Shown here piece after piece: positions 1 through 9,597 of a DNA stretch of 64,000 nt. Where the stretch lies: the NCBI GenBank assembly GCA_030673845.1, contig JAUTCQ010000019.1, positions 61,075 through 125,074 on the forward strand, given 5' to 3'. Position 1 is the first letter of the stretch. The number at the start of each line of letters is the position of its first letter. Under the pieces are notes generated by a model that made no database searches, was not told the DNA's origin, and saw only the letters and a list, made by a program, of their open reading frames with translations. Source of the DNA: Verrucomicrobiota bacterium JB022 (GTDB lineage: Bacteria > Verrucomicrobiota > Verrucomicrobiia > Opitutales > Oceanipulchritudinaceae). The position numbers and the translations under genes were made by a program.

Positions 1-718
1 CTTCGATTACCTTCTGGTTTCGGCGCTGCACGGAGCAATCGCGTTCGCCGAGCGTCACCACCCTGCCCTGCCCGTCGCCAAAGATCTGCACCTCGATGTG
101 GCGGGCGCGCTCCAGATACTTTTCGAGGAAGAGCGCGGCATCGTTGAAGTTGTTGCGCGACAGACGTTCGACGGCGGCGTAGGCCAGTTCCAGCTCTTTC
201 GCGTCGCGGCAAAGGCGCATACCGATCCCACCACCGCCTGCGCTGCTCTTGAGCATCACGGGGTAGCCGATCTCGCCCGCCTGCACGAGCGCGTCCTGCA
301 CGTCGGCCAGCACGCCCGTGCCCGGCACCAGCGGCACCTCGGCCTCTTGCGCGACTTCACGCGCGGTATGTTTGAGGCCAAAGCGCCGCATCTGCTCGGG
401 CGTCGGGCCGATGAAGGCCACGCCTGCCGCTTCGCACGCCTCGGCAAAGGCAGCATTCTCGCTCAGCAGCCCGTAGCCGGGGTGGATCGCCTGGGCTCCG
501 GTCTGGCGGGCGGCTTCGAGGATCGCGACGACGTTGAGGTAGCTTTCGGCGACGGGGGCCGGGCCGACGCGCACTGCCTCATCCGCCAGGCTCACGTGGG
601 CCGCGTAGGCGTCGGCATCGGAATAGATCGCGACGGAGCGGACGCCGAGCTGGCGCAGGGTGCGGATGATGCGGCAGGCGATTTCGCCCCGGTTGGCAAT
701 GAGAACCTTGTTGAACAT
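1..718 (-). CDS. Guanidine/urea carboxylase, biotin carboxylase domain (partial, C-terminus outside window)
   Basis: This is the N-terminal 239 residues of a large biotin-dependent carboxylase. It opens with [19 protein letters not shown], the standard biotin-carboxylase start, and has the ATP-grasp glycine loop [14 protein letters not shown] near residue 165. The ATG lies at 716-718, and the frame stays open to the window edge, so the rest of the enzyme (central and carboxyltransferase domains, biotin carrier) is not visible. It is the last visible gene of the operon running from 5541. Enzymes annotated as urea carboxylase that travel with two DUF1989 proteins have been shown in other bacteria to carboxylate guanidine rather than urea. 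The deciding carboxyltransferase residues are outside the window. Family is certain; substrate is inferred from neighbours. Confidence 0.93.
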   Translation of the reverse strand, partial: MFNKVLIANRGEIACRIIRTLRQLGVRSVAIYSDADAYAAHVSLADEAVRVGPAPVAESYLNVVAILEAARQTGAQAIHPGYGLLSENAAFAEACEAAGVAFIGPTPEQMRRFGLKHTAREVAQEAEVPLVPGTGVLADVQDALVQAGEIGYPVMLKSSAGGGGIGMRLCRDAKELELAYAAVERLSRNNFNDAALFLEKYLERARHIEVQIFGDGQGRVVTLGERDCSVQRRNQKVIE

Positions 719-738
719 ACGGGCAGCAGGCAGGGCGT

Positions 739-1386
739 TTAACGGTCGCCGTCCCAGATCAGGACTTCGACGGGCGTCGGGTTGTAGGCGTTGCAGGGGT
801 TGTTGAGCTGCGGGCAGTTGGAGATGAGCACGTAGACATCGCGCTCGGCCCGTAGCTCCACGTAGCGGCCCGGAGCCGAGATACCATCGGCGAAGGTCAA
901 CCGACCATCGGGCGTCACCGGCACGTTCATGAAGAAGTTGATATTGCAGGTGATGTCGCGCTTATCGAGGTGGTGCTCGCAGCATTCCTGCACCCCGCGG
1001 ATAAAGCTGTCGCGGCAGGCGTGCATGTGCTCCTTATCAAGGGCGTAGCGCATGGTATTGCTCTCGCGCGAGCAGGCGCCGCCCAGCGTATCGTGCCGAC
1101 CGCAGGTGTCGGCCACAATGGTCATCAGGGCATGGCCGAGATTCGAGTAGAGCACGCTGCCGGTGGTCAGATAGAGCTTGCCCTGCCGCTGGATCGTGTC
1201 GCTGGCGCTGTAGCGGTCGTCCGGGTGATGCGCATCGTAGATCAGGGTGTCGGCGGCCTGATTGCCTTCGAGGTCGTGGATGCGGAAAATCTGGCCCTGA
1301 CGCACGACGTGCATCCAGCGATCACCCGCAAGAATGGTGTGACGATAAACGGCCTGGGCCGGTTCGTAAGTGCTTTCGGTCAACAT
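739..1386 (-). CDS. DUF1989 protein, urea-carboxylase-associated / carboxyguanidine deiminase subunit (shorter paralogue)
   Basis: A 215-residue DUF1989 family protein. It shares with its upstream neighbour the block HDTLGGACS (about residues 98-106), a candidate His/Cys metal site, and a second Cys-rich block, [20 protein letters not shown], near the C-terminus. In studied guanidine-degrading bacteria the paired DUF1989 proteins form a heteromeric carboxyguanidine deiminase (CgdAB) that makes allophanate from carboxyguanidine. The gene lies 18 bp after the longer paralogue and just before the carboxylase, the usual order. Older annotation calls it urea amidolyase-associated protein. I do not assign CgdA versus CgdB. 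Confidence 0.88.
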   Translation of the reverse strand: MLTESTYEPAQAVYRHTILAGDRWMHVVRQGQIFRIHDLEGNQAADTLIYDAHHPDDRYSASDTIQRQGKLYLTTGSVLYSNLGHALMTIVADTCGRHDTLGGACSRESNTMRYALDKEHMHACRDSFIRGVQECCEHHLDKRDITCNINFFMNVPVTPDGRLTFADGISAPGRYVELRAERDVYVLISNCPQLNNPCNAYNPTPVEVLIWDGDR

Positions 1387-1404
1387 GGCGGTCGTGGGTG
1401 TGGG

Positions 1405-2148
1405 CTAGAAGCGCAGGCGGTTGTAGACCTCGGTGTTCTGGAAGGCGCGACCGTTTTCGGGGCGCGAGAGGCGGCAGGGGTCGTCTTCGACCACCGGGGC
1501 GTTGCGGAAGACTTCGAGCTGCACGGGCTTGGGGGCATACTGCGGGTTGGGATCGAGCGGATGCTGACAGGTGTTGAACACCACGAGCACGTCCAGCTCG
1601 CAACGCAGGTCGATGGCGGCCCCGGCTTTGGCGTGGGTAGGATCAAAGCTGAGCGCCCCTTCTTCGTCTGAGATCACTTTGCTGAAGAGGTTCAGATTGG
1701 GCACGAGGTCCTTTTCGCTGAGGCCCCACTTGGCCAGCTCGATCAGGAAGCACTCGCGCCCATTGCGGTGAAAGTCGTTGCGGGCCTCCTCATAGGTCTT
1801 CTCGCCATACTTCTGGCGGACCAGCTTAGCGTCGGAGCAGCCGCAGACGGTGTCGTGCCAGCCGGAGGAGTCGCCCGTGATCGAGCACAACAGGCGGCCC
1901 ATGTCGGAGTGGAGGCAATAAGGCGCGGTGAGGTAAAAGATGTGCTGCCCCTTCAGCGTATCGGGCATGTTGTAGCGCTCGTGCCGCTCCAGCGCATTGT
2001 AGAGCAGGAGGCCGACATTGGCGCCGCCTTCGAGGTCGGTCAGACGCAGGGTCTTGCCGCGCCCGATCACTTTGGACCACATGCCGCCACCGCGGATCGT
2101 CTCCCGGTGTAGCAGGTCTCCTTCAGGAATGGGGGGAAGTTGAGTCAT
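1405..2148 (-). CDS. DUF1989 protein, urea-carboxylase-associated / carboxyguanidine deiminase subunit (longer paralogue)
   Basis: A 247-residue DUF1989 protein with the matching His/Cys block [13 protein letters not shown] (about residues 115-127) and the downstream block [19 protein letters not shown]. It differs from the shorter paralogue by a C-terminal tail of roughly 30 residues. The pair is expected to act together as carboxyguanidine deiminase, releasing ammonia and leaving allophanate for an allophanate hydrolase that must lie outside the window. It follows the ABC ATPase gene after a roughly 50-bp AT-rich gap. The ATG at 2146-2148 fits the family's N-terminus. Confidence 0.88.
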   Translation of the reverse strand: MTQLPPIPEGDLLHRETIRGGGMWSKVIGRGKTLRLTDLEGGANVGLLLYNALERHERYNMPDTLKGQHIFYLTAPYCLHSDMGRLLCSITGDSSGWHDTVCGCSDAKLVRQKYGEKTYEEARNDFHRNGRECFLIELAKWGLSEKDLVPNLNLFSKVISDEEGALSFDPTHAKAGAAIDLRCELDVLVVFNTCQHPLDPNPQYAPKPVQLEVFRNAPVVEDDPCRLSRPENGRAFQNTEVYNRLRF

Positions 2149-2199
2149 GGTATGATTATTTTTTAAATTCGTAATACGATTGAGGCCAAAAAAGCGAGC

Positions 2200-3102
2200 C
2201 TATTCTACTTCGTCGCCCGCTGCAGTCAGCTTGGTGATGGGCAGGGTCGGAGTCTGCCCGGCGTATTGGGTCGGGTGGATCAGGTGCTCCAGCCGGTTCT
2301 TGGTCGCCAGGAAAGTCGGGCTGATAAACTGCTCGACATCGCGCGGACGCGGCACCGGCACCTCGATGAACTCCTGGATCTCGCCCGGATTGGCCTTGAG
2401 CACGAGGATGCGGTCGGAGAGGTAGATCGCCTCTTCCAGATCGTGCGTGACGAACAGGATCGTGACGTCGACGTTCTTCCAGATCTGAAGCAGGTAGGCC
2501 TGCATCTGGCAGCGCGTCTGGGCATCGAGAGCGCCGAAAGGCTCGTCCATAAAGAGGATTTGCGGCTGGTTCGCGAGCGCCCGGGCGATCGCCACGCGCT
2601 GCTTCATGCCACCGGAGAGCTGGCTCGGGTAGGCGTTGGCAAAGCGCGAGAGGCCGACGAGGTTGATCCAGTCCATCGCCTCGCTTTCGATGCTTGGCCC
2701 GGAGCGACCGCTGACTTCGAGGCCAAACATCACGTTCTTTTTCACCGTAAGCCACGGGAAGAGCGTGTAGCCCTGGAAGACCATGCCTCGTTCGCGACTC
2801 GGACCGGTCACGGCCTTGCCTTCGAGCAGGACTTCGCCGCCGGAGATCGTCTCCAGCCCGGCGAGGATGCGGATGAGGGTGGATTTGCCGCAGCCCGAGG
2901 GGCCGATGATCGAAATGAATTCGCGCCGGTGGACGTTGAAGCTGATGTCTTGCAGCACGCTGCGTTCACCCTCGGCGGAGTGGTAGCGCTTGTGCAGGCC
3001 GCGCACCTCCAGCTTGACCGGTCGCTGCTTGAGCGCGGCAAAACGGGCGGCCACTTCCGGGCTTTGTTCGCGGTAGTCGGGAAGGTCGAGATGGTCGCTC
3101 AT
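2200..3102 (-). CDS. ABC transporter ATP-binding protein, nitrate/sulfonate/taurine type (guanidine or urea-analogue uptake)
   Basis: A 300-residue ATPase of the NitT/TauT importer family that energises the adjacent permease. Visible motifs are Walker [10 protein letters not shown] (about 67-75), the signature LSGGMKQR (162-169) and Walker B ILFMDEP (182-188), followed by the switch histidine in VTHD. I placed the start at the ATG 3100-3102 ([13 protein letters not shown]), because this gives an ATGA overlap with the permease stop. The same frame is open much further upstream, but that part is antisense-like sequence within the permease gene. About 45 residues follow the usual end of the ATPase domain. 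Confidence 0.93.
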   Translation of the reverse strand: MSDHLDLPDYREQSPEVAARFAALKQRPVKLEVRGLHKRYHSAEGERSVLQDISFNVHRREFISIIGPSGCGKSTLIRILAGLETISGGEVLLEGKAVTGPSRERGMVFQGYTLFPWLTVKKNVMFGLEVSGRSGPSIESEAMDWINLVGLSRFANAYPSQLSGGMKQRVAIARALANQPQILFMDEPFGALDAQTRCQMQAYLLQIWKNVDVTILFVTHDLEEAIYLSDRILVLKANPGEIQEFIEVPVPRPRDVEQFISPTFLATKNRLEHLIHPTQYAGQTPTLPITKLTAAGDEVE

Positions 3103-4478
3103 GCTTCGGAAGAGGTGCGGGGTGAAACGTAGACGTCGCGGTCGAGCAGCCAGCTGAAGAAGCGCACGATGGGGCCGCGCTTGCGGGTAATCGCGTCGGG
3201 CGTCCAAGGGAAGAGAACCGGGCGCAGGGCGGAAAGAATCTGGTCGGTAAAGAAGCCGGTCAGGCCGATCAGGATGATGATCGGGAAGACGCTGTCGAAG
3301 TTGCGCCAGCGGCCCTGGGTTTCGATCACCTCCGTGAGTCCACTTTTGACCCCGATGAGCTCGGCGATGACGAGCCACGTCCAGGCCCAGCCGAGCAGGA
3401 TGCGCAAGTCGTTGTAGAGGTCGGGTGTGATGCCGGGTAGGATGACCCTGCGCAGCAAGTCCCAGCGTTTGGCCCCGAGGGTTTGCGCGGCCTCCAGGAG
3501 CGAGTAGTCGAGCTGGCGCGTGGTGTTGGCGACCACGAGCACGAGCTGGAAGAAGGTACCGACAAAAACGAGCGCGATCTTGGGCGCATCGTGGGCCATA
3601 AAGATCGCCACCAGCAGCGTGCTGAAAGCAGGGGCCGGCATGTAGCGGAAGAAGTCGATAAACGGCTCGAACAAGCGGGCGCAAAAGTCGAAGGTGCCGC
3701 TGAGAATGCCAATCGGCACGCCCACCAGTGCCGCCAGCAGAAAGCCGGAGAAGACGATGTAGAGCGAGTGCTTGTAGCGTTCCGGCAGCGAAGGGCGACC
3801 CTCCTCCGGTTCTGCCGTCCAGTCCTTCCAACCCGCGATCAGCACTTGATGCGGTTCCGGGAGGTATACGGGATTGCTGAGCCGGCCTTGCGGGATGAGC
3901 TTCAAAAGCGGGTCGGAGGGCATGCGGTGCTCGGCATCCTGCGCCCAGTAGGCCTGAAGCGTTTGCCAGTTTTGCCGCACAATCTCGCGGTTTTCTGGCG
4001 TGAGAGCCGGGGAATCGGTCACCAGACGCCCATCGGCGATGCCCTGCCAGATGCCTGCCACGGCTTCGTCGTCAGTTAACTGCTCTTCCGTCAGCCAACC
4101 GTGGTCGACCGCCAAGGGCGCGAGCGCGCGCAGGATCTTGACGTTGTTGCGCCGGGCGGCAAAGCCACTGCGTGCCCCACCCTCGCCGCTCTGTGCGCTG
4201 GCGTTTTCGGCGCGGACGGCATTGGCGTATTCGTCAAAATACTCACGGCTGACATGATCTCCCGCGGTGTAGACGGTCGTGACGCCCTCGCGGTCGGCTG
4301 CAATCGTAAGGCGCACATCCGGGTGCCAGATGAAAGGCAGATAGCTGACGAAGCACCACAGAGCCAGCGGCAGCACAAACGAGCAAATTGTGAGCAATAG
4401 ACGCCGCTGGCCGTTCAACGGCTTGCGGATGGCGAGCCACGAGACGGTATCGAGATTTTTTCGGGAAGCGGATTTCAC
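3099..4478 (-). CDS. ABC transporter permease, NitT/TauT family, with large extracytoplasmic insertion
   Basis: A 459-residue inner-membrane permease. The C-terminal half is a normal BPD_transp_1 domain with the EAA-like loop [21 protein letters not shown]. Ordinary members are about 250-280 residues. This one has one membrane span at about 27-50, then roughly 170 hydrophilic residues before the next span at about 243, so a sizeable periplasmic domain is predicted. The start is a GTG at 4476-4478; I saw no better ATG or a clear ribosome-binding site. It is translationally coupled to the ATPase gene and separated from the binding-protein gene by a strong hairpin. Confidence 0.9.
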   Translation of the reverse strand: MKSASRKNLDTVSWLAIRKPLNGQRRLLLTICSFVLPLALWCFVSYLPFIWHPDVRLTIAADREGVTTVYTAGDHVSREYFDEYANAVRAENASAQSGEGGARSGFAARRNNVKILRALAPLAVDHGWLTEEQLTDDEAVAGIWQGIADGRLVTDSPALTPENREIVRQNWQTLQAYWAQDAEHRMPSDPLLKLIPQGRLSNPVYLPEPHQVLIAGWKDWTAEPEEGRPSLPERYKHSLYIVFSGFLLAALVGVPIGILSGTFDFCARLFEPFIDFFRYMPAPAFSTLLVAIFMAHDAPKIALVFVGTFFQLVLVVANTTRQLDYSLLEAAQTLGAKRWDLLRRVILPGITPDLYNDLRILLGWAWTWLVIAELIGVKSGLTEVIETQGRWRNFDSVFPIIILIGLTGFFTDQILSALRPVLFPWTPDAITRKRGPIVRFFSWLLDRDVYVSPRTSSEA

Positions 4479-4501
4479 CGGTCGGTAGGTTGGGAAGCAA
4501 G

Positions 4502-4531
4502 GGGCCGCAGCGCGCGATCAAGCTGCGGCCC
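4502..4531 (-). promoter_or_regulatory. Intercistronic stem-loop between binding-protein and permease genes
   Basis: GGGCCGCAGC (4502-4511) and GCTGCGGCCC (4522-4531) are perfect 10-bp arms with a 10-nt loop, 12 bp after the binding-protein stop. There is no T-run on the minus strand after the stem, so it is not a full terminator. Such hairpins commonly stabilise the upstream message and lower downstream expression, which would give excess binding protein over membrane subunits. The arms are seen directly; the role is inferred. Confidence 0.7.
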
Positions 4532-4542
4532 GGGCGTAGTCG

Positions 4543-5541
4543 CTACTGCTTGAGCTCTTTCGTAAGGCTCGGGTCGAGATACTTGGAAACATCCTGGCTT
4601 TGCTCGTAGACGCCCACCGTGCGATTGAAGGCGTCGACGACCTTCGTCGAGCCATAGACGGAGCCGAGGCCAGAGGCGTCCTTCCATCGCTCCAGCGATT
4701 CCTCGTAGGAGAGGATGTAGGTGCCTTCGAAGAAGGGCTCGTATTCCTGCGGCTTCACCGAAACGCGACTGGCGAGGATTTCGAGCGCTTCGTCGAAGTT
4801 CTGCTCGTCCTTGAGGTAGTCCACGATGCGGTACCACACCTTGGCGACCTTCACCCAGTCCGCGCGGCGCGACTCCAGGCTCTCGGGCGAAACGTAGAGC
4901 AGGTCGTAAATGATGCCCGGGGCATCGGCCGAGGTGAAGACGGGCGTCGAGCCGGCTACCGTCTTCAGCGCCTGGCCCGAGTTGGGCTGCCACGCGGCAA
5001 CGGCGTCCACCGCGCCCGAGGCGAGCACTTGCGGCGTCTCGTTGGTGGGCGTGTTGACGATCGTCACGTCGGAGGGGTTCAGGCCGTGCTTCTTCAGCGC
5101 GGTGAGGAAAAGCAAGTGCTCCACGAAGCCTTCTTCCAGGCCGATCTTCTTGCCCTTGAGGTCTTTGACGGACTTGATGCCGGGGGCGGCCACGATCATG
5201 TCGTTGCCATTGGAAAAGTCGTTCAGGATAATCCCCACGGAGGGCTTGCCGGTCGCGCCCGTTACGAGAGCGTCGCCATTGGTCATGCAAACGGCGTCCA
5301 CCTGGCCCGCCACATAGGCGTCCATCGAGGCCACGTAGTCGAACCAGAGGAACTGGACATCGACGCCCTCTTCCTGGAACCAGCCCTTCTTGATGCCAAT
5401 TTCCCAGGCGACCCAGCCCGGCCAATCACTATAGGCGATTTTCAGCGCGTCCTTGGCGGAAAGCAGCGTGCAGAGAAACAGAGCGGCGCAGGCCAGGCCG
5501 GCTCGGCGGAACCATCGGGAAATGGAGGAAGTGGTATTCAT
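4543..5541 (-). CDS. ABC transporter substrate-binding protein, NMT1/THI5-like (nitrogen compound uptake)
   Basis: A 332-residue periplasmic binding protein. A Sec signal peptide is clear ([18 protein letters not shown], cut near residue 28). The mature protein begins [20 protein letters not shown] and continues with the usual [16 protein letters not shown] pattern of the nitrate/taurine/thiamine-precursor binding family. The frame is open well upstream, but the ATG at 5539-5541 ([10 protein letters not shown]) gives a correct signal peptide. It is the first gene of the operon and is preceded by a sigma-54-like promoter at 5677-5692. The ligand is not determinable from sequence; guanidine is favoured by the downstream enzymes. 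Confidence 0.92.
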   Translation of the reverse strand: MNTTSSISRWFRRAGLACAALFLCTLLSAKDALKIAYSDWPGWVAWEIGIKKGWFQEEGVDVQFLWFDYVASMDAYVAGQVDAVCMTNGDALVTGATGKPSVGIILNDFSNGNDMIVAAPGIKSVKDLKGKKIGLEEGFVEHLLFLTALKKHGLNPSDVTIVNTPTNETPQVLASGAVDAVAAWQPNSGQALKTVAGSTPVFTSADAPGIIYDLLYVSPESLESRRADWVKVAKVWYRIVDYLKDEQNFDEALEILASRVSVKPQEYEPFFEGTYILSYEESLERWKDASGLGSVYGSTKVVDAFNRTVGVYEQSQDVSKYLDPSLTKELKQ

Positions 5542-5605
5542 CTCAGGACGGGGGAGGTTGGTATGAAGCGCCCAAACGTTTTGAACTGGACCAAATCTGC
5601 CCAAC

Positions 5606-5621
5606 TGTGCATTTTTGCACA
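5606..5621. promoter_or_regulatory. Inverted repeat in the leader of the carboxylase operon
   Basis: TGTGCA (5606-5611) and TGCACA (5616-5621) are perfect arms around TTTT. It lies 65-80 bp upstream of the binding-protein ATG and downstream of the start point predicted from the sigma-54-like promoter, so it could be an operator in the leader. The adjacent ribbon-helix-helix regulator is an obvious candidate to bind it, but nothing in the sequence proves that. Confidence 0.4.
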
Positions 5622-5676
5622 ATCGAGCTGATGGGTGGCTGTTCAAAATATTACGTTTTGGACGTTTTTTAATACT

Positions 5677-5692
5677 TGCAGGACCTATGCCA
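5677..5692 (-). promoter_or_regulatory. Sigma-54 (-24/-12) promoter candidate for the carboxylase/transport operon
   Basis: On the minus strand the sequence reads TGGCATAGGTCCTGCA. The invariant GG (5691-5690) and GC (5679-5678) are separated by exactly 10 nt, as required for RpoN promoters, and TGGCA and TGCA match the consensus cores. Transcription would begin near 5666, about 125 nt before the ATG at 5541. An almost identical -24 region (TGGCATA) is found ahead of the urea operon at 18697-18712, which strengthens the call. Confidence 0.65.
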
Positions 5693-5714
5693 CCCCCTGC
5701 CCTTGCTCCGAGAT

Positions 5715-5730
5715 TGCATAACATTGTGCA
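5715..5730. promoter_or_regulatory. NtrC-like upstream activator site candidate
   Basis: TGCATAACATTGTGCA has TGCA at both ends, like the NtrC consensus TGCAC-N7-GTGCA, but is one base shorter and imperfect. It lies about 50-65 bp upstream of the predicted start point of the sigma-54-like promoter, closer than most enhancers. No enhancer-binding protein gene is in the window. Weak support. Confidence 0.3.
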
Positions 5731-5834
5731 CCGGATGTCGCTTTCCAAGCAGCCGCGCACAGTAGACTTGCGAACGCAAAAGCGCATGTCTGGGACTTGC
5801 CAGTTTGCGCGTTTTGCGCGACTCTACGGAAGAG

Positions 5835-6293
5835 ATGTCCCAAGAATCCCTTGCCCAGAACGTCAGCCGCATCAGCATATCGCTGCCCAATTCCCTCCTG
5901 CAGTCACTCGACGAAATGATGGAGCGCCGCGGGTTCCATAACCGCTCGCAAGCTATCGCCGACATGATTCAGACGGGGTTGTTGAGCTATTACCAGGACG
6001 ACCCCTCGGAGGTGATGGCGGGCATGATCACACTCGTCTACGACGAAGCCCGTCGCGGCCTGATGCAAAAGCTGGTCAAGATCCAGCGCGAGCACGTGGA
6101 CGAGGTCATCAGCTCACAACATGTGCTGCTGGAGAACGCGCACGTGATGGAAGTCTGGACCGTCCAGGGCCCGATTTACCGCCTGCAGGAGATTGTGGAC
6201 GAATTGGTCGGGACGCGCGGCGTCAGCTCGGTTAACTTGACGGTTACTTCCAAGCTGCTGCCGCCCATCCACGCGCGCCGCCAGCAGGGCTAA
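5835..6293 (+). CDS. NikR-like ribbon-helix-helix regulator with degenerate nickel site
   Basis: A 152-residue transcription regulator. The N-terminal ribbon-helix-helix (about 11-50: SRISISLPNSLLQSLDEMME, then NRSQAIADMI) is followed by the ACT-like domain of the NikR family (62-140, ending VGTRGVSSVNLTV). When aligned to E. coli NikR, only one of the four high-affinity nickel ligands is kept: His87 corresponds to His96 here, while His76, His89 and Cys95 become Arg85, Leu98 and Val104. I chose the ATG at 5835 because GGAAG precedes it and the domain starts soon after. It is divergent from the carboxylase operon, and its stop overlaps the end of hupE. It probably senses something other than nickel, or nickel through a different site. 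Confidence 0.85.
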   Translation: MSQESLAQNVSRISISLPNSLLQSLDEMMERRGFHNRSQAIADMIQTGLLSYYQDDPSEVMAGMITLVYDEARRGLMQKLVKIQREHVDEVISSQHVLLENAHVMEVWTVQGPIYRLQEIVDELVGTRGVSSVNLTVTSKLLPPIHARRQQG

Positions 6294-6868
6294 GCCCCGA
6301 GCAGCGACCAGACACCGAAAGCGGCTACGATGCAGCCAAAGACGGCTTGAGCCAAGGGCTGGCGAGCCAGCACACGCCCGACGCCATGCCCGGCGGCCAC
6401 GATTGCCACGCTGCTGAGCACAAAGCCGAGCAGCGCCACTGTGCCGTGCAACTCGATACCATGGGCCATCGCATGGACGCCGGCCACGACTGCCGCGATT
6501 GCCGAAGCAGCGGCCAGATTGCCTGCACGTTGCCAGAGCAGCGGCACCGCCACGAGCGCGAGGCTGGCGCTCAAGGCATACTCCAGACCGCTGAAACCGC
6601 CTACGAGGCGCCCCACCAGCAGGCCCACCGCCAGCGAAGCCGCGATCACCCCGCCATAGGTTGCGGCCTGTGCTCCCCGGAAACGGGCCGAGACGAGGCC
6701 AAGCGCGAGCAGCCCGAGCAGGTGGTCGAGCCCCATTACGGGGTGCATGAAACCGGCTTCGAAGCCGTGCAGACCGTGGGAGTGGCCGGGGTGAGCGTAG
6801 GCGATCACGGGCAGCGTGAGGGCTGCCACGGCAAGGCTGGAACGAGAGAGCGTATTACGGAGGGTCAT
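6290..6868 (-). CDS. hupE: HupE/UreJ-type nickel permease
   Basis: A 192-residue membrane protein of the HupE/UreJ family. It has a cleavable N-terminal signal (SSLAVAALTLPVIAYA), then the family signature HPGHSHGLHGFEAGFMHPV and GLDHLLGLLALGL, with the histidines that bind nickel, and about six hydrophobic spans. HupE/UreJ proteins take up nickel for urease or hydrogenase. It is the last gene of the urease operon, 19 bp after ureD. The ATG at 6866-6868 gives a good signal peptide, whereas the longer open frame overlaps ureD. It ends against the stop of the convergent regulator gene. Confidence 0.92.
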   Translation of the reverse strand: MTLRNTLSRSSLAVAALTLPVIAYAHPGHSHGLHGFEAGFMHPVMGLDHLLGLLALGLVSARFRGAQAATYGGVIAASLAVGLLVGRLVGGFSGLEYALSASLALVAVPLLWQRAGNLAAASAIAAVVAGVHAMAHGIELHGTVALLGFVLSSVAIVAAGHGVGRVLARQPLAQAVFGCIVAAFGVWSLLGA

Positions 6869-7729
6869 GGTGGTGTCAGGGAAGTGGTTAAGCGAGCAGG
6901 CGCCGGAGGGATGGCTCCGGCCGTTCGGCGGTTTCATAAGCAAAAGAGCGCAGGCGCTGCAGCAGGCGAGGCAACTCTCGGAGGTTACGACTGAGGACGC
7001 GCACCGCAAGCCCTCCCGCGGGTAGCGCCGTGGCCCCAAGCAGGCATTCGGGCGGCAGATCCCAGGCGTGCAGAGCTTCCGCACATTTCGAGACATCGCG
7101 GCGGGTGACCAATACGACGGTGCACTGCACGGCGGGTGTCAGCGCGCGCTGCCATGCGGCCCGTGCCCGGCTGCCCCGGTCGAAGCGACCACGTTCGCGC
7201 AGGGCCAGGGACTCGTCCAGTTGCACATCGAGCTGCGTATGGTAGCGCCCGAAGCGGAAGGCCTCCCCTCGTCGCAGTCGCCCCGGCCAGACCACGTCCA
7301 GCACGAGCGCTTCGCCGCCGTCGCGGCAATCGAGTTGCGTATGTTGTTGAAAATTCGCTTCGGCCTGTAGCACGGTCGCCTCCGGCCAGTATTCCAACCA
7401 CGAATCCGCGCCGCATACGTCGAAACGGTTAATCGCTTCCGCCTGGTCGTGCGCATGCATCGGGTGGATGCGCATTGCCGCCTGCGACGTCAGCGTCATG
7501 GCGGCACCCTCGCGCACCTTCACGTCTAGCGTCAGGCTATCGCCGCCAAAGAGGCCGGTCGAAGGGCAATTGACCTGCAGCAAAAGGTGTCCGCCCTGCC
7601 AGCTCGGTTTGCTGACGTGCGCAGGGGCGGCGTGTCGACAACGCTGCAGCCGGGCCACGCCTTCGTGCGGCGCGACTTCGGCCCAGAGGCCGCCCTGCAG
7701 CGTCCGGCCTCGCGAGGGAGGCTCAGGCG

Positions 7730-8377
<648 letters not shown>

Positions 8378-8381
8378 ACGA

Positions 8382-9098
8382 TCAGGAAATGAAGAGTCGG
8401 GAAAAGGCGGTGGCGTGGCGGCAAGAGGCGAGGTCGAGCGTGGGCACGGTCACTCCGGCGTCGTCGCGGTCGATCTGGCACGAAGTCTCGACCACCTGCG
8501 GCAGCTCTTGCAAGAGCGGGGTGAGCAGCTTTTGACAGCCTTCCTGCCCGATGCGGATCAGCTTCATCGAGGCCTGGAGCACGGTGGTGAGGGTCTGATA
8601 GGCGTGCGCCGTCAGGGCTGCCGACAGCGGCATACCCCCAACCTGCGCCTGCAGGCCGTTGACGATTACCTGATGCCCGGGCGTCTGTTGGCTCTGGACC
8701 TGCGCCTGCAGGCTTTGCAGCCGTTTGTCGTCGTAGATACGCGCTAAAATGGCCAGACGACGCTGCCCAAGCTGGCGACTGGCTTGCCGCGCTTCGGCGG
8801 GCAGCACCGAGGCGTCGTAAAGGGCATCCAGCGCCAGGAATTCGTCTACGTCTTGCGCCTCGTAGGCGAAACGGAGAAATGGCAGCTCGAGCCCTTCCAG
8901 CGCGGCCAGCACCTCGTCTTGGAGAAAGGTTTCGAGCGTCGCCACGTCGTGCACCAAACCCAGCTCGACCGCGCCTTCGAGCCCATAGCTGTGCGCATAG
9001 CCGCCCGTCGGGAAAGTCGGGTCGGTCGTCTGCAGCAGGAAGGGCAGCCAGTCGAGCGGGTCGCGCGTTGGCTGACGCGGGAACCGGTCTTCAACCAT
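8382..9098 (-). CDS. ureF: Urease accessory protein UreF
   Basis: A 238-residue all-helical UreF that regulates UreG GTPase activity in the maturation complex. The N-terminal block [20 protein letters not shown] is the family signature. The start (9096-9098) overlaps the end of ureE by 8 bp. Nothing unusual in length or order. Confidence 0.96.
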   Translation of the reverse strand: MVEDRFPRQPTRDPLDWLPFLLQTTDPTFPTGGYAHSYGLEGAVELGLVHDVATLETFLQDEVLAALEGLELPFLRFAYEAQDVDEFLALDALYDASVLPAEARQASRQLGQRRLAILARIYDDKRLQSLQAQVQSQQTPGHQVIVNGLQAQVGGMPLSAALTAHAYQTLTTVLQASMKLIRIGQEGCQKLLTPLLQELPQVVETSCQIDRDDAGVTVPTLDLASCRHATAFSRLFIS

Positions 9099-9588
9099 GT
9101 CCGTGCGGGTGGTGATGATGATGGTGGCCGTGCTCCTCGTGCTCGTGATCGTGGTGATGATGGTGCCCCATCCCGGTGATCGGTGGCGCGTAACGGCGCT
9201 CGTCGCGACGGAACTCGATGCCCTCGCGCTCGATCAGCTGCATGATCGCAAGGTCATCCTCTACGACCATGCCATCGGGGGCGAATTCGGCCAGAAAGTG
9301 CAGGTTGCCGATCATCCAGCCGATGCGACCGGCCTCTTCGGGCGAGCAATACGGGATCACCACTACCGTTTCCGGTGCCTGCTCGATGCGGTAGCCTTTG
9401 TCGCCTGCGACGTGGATGCAGTCGCCGTGCGAGAGCGGTTGCGTGAGGTCGAAGCCGAAGTCGGTGCCGTCGGCGGCCTTTGCGCGCCAGCGACGGCGGG
9501 CGAGGTCGCGACGGTCGGCCACGAGATCAGTCCATTGGGTAACCCCGCTAGCGGCGGAGGCGGGAAGTGCTGCTTTTACCAGATTCAT
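9091..9588 (-). CDS. ureE: Urease accessory nickel chaperone UreE with His-rich tail
   Basis: A 165-residue UreE metallochaperone that brings nickel to the UreDFG complex. It has the usual two-domain UreE body (ending HFLAEFAPDGMVVEDDLAIM). The last 28 residues contain long histidine runs separated by Asp, Glu and Gly, expected to bind several extra nickel ions and act as a nickel store. Many, but not all, UreE proteins have such a tail. It starts 9 bp downstream of ureC. Confidence 0.96.
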   Translation of the reverse strand: MNLVKAALPASAASGVTQWTDLVADRRDLARRRWRAKAADGTDFGFDLTQPLSHGDCIHVAGDKGYRIEQAPETVVVIPYCSPEEAGRIGWMIGNLHFLAEFAPDGMVVEDDLAIMQLIEREGIEFRRDERRYAPPITGMGHHHHHDHEHEEHGHHHHHHPHGHG

Positions 9589-9597
9589 GCCGCCAGC

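Noticed and set aside
2200..3831. A 543-residue ABC ATPase including an N-terminal extension
   Set aside because: The extra N-terminal sequence is the antisense-like reading of the permease gene; the ATG at 3102 gives a normal ATPase with a 4-bp overlap.
5542..5834. Guanidine (ykkC-type) riboswitch ahead of the carboxylase operon
   Set aside because: I looked for the conserved ykkC blocks on both strands and found none; the leader has only short inverted repeats and the sigma-54-like element.
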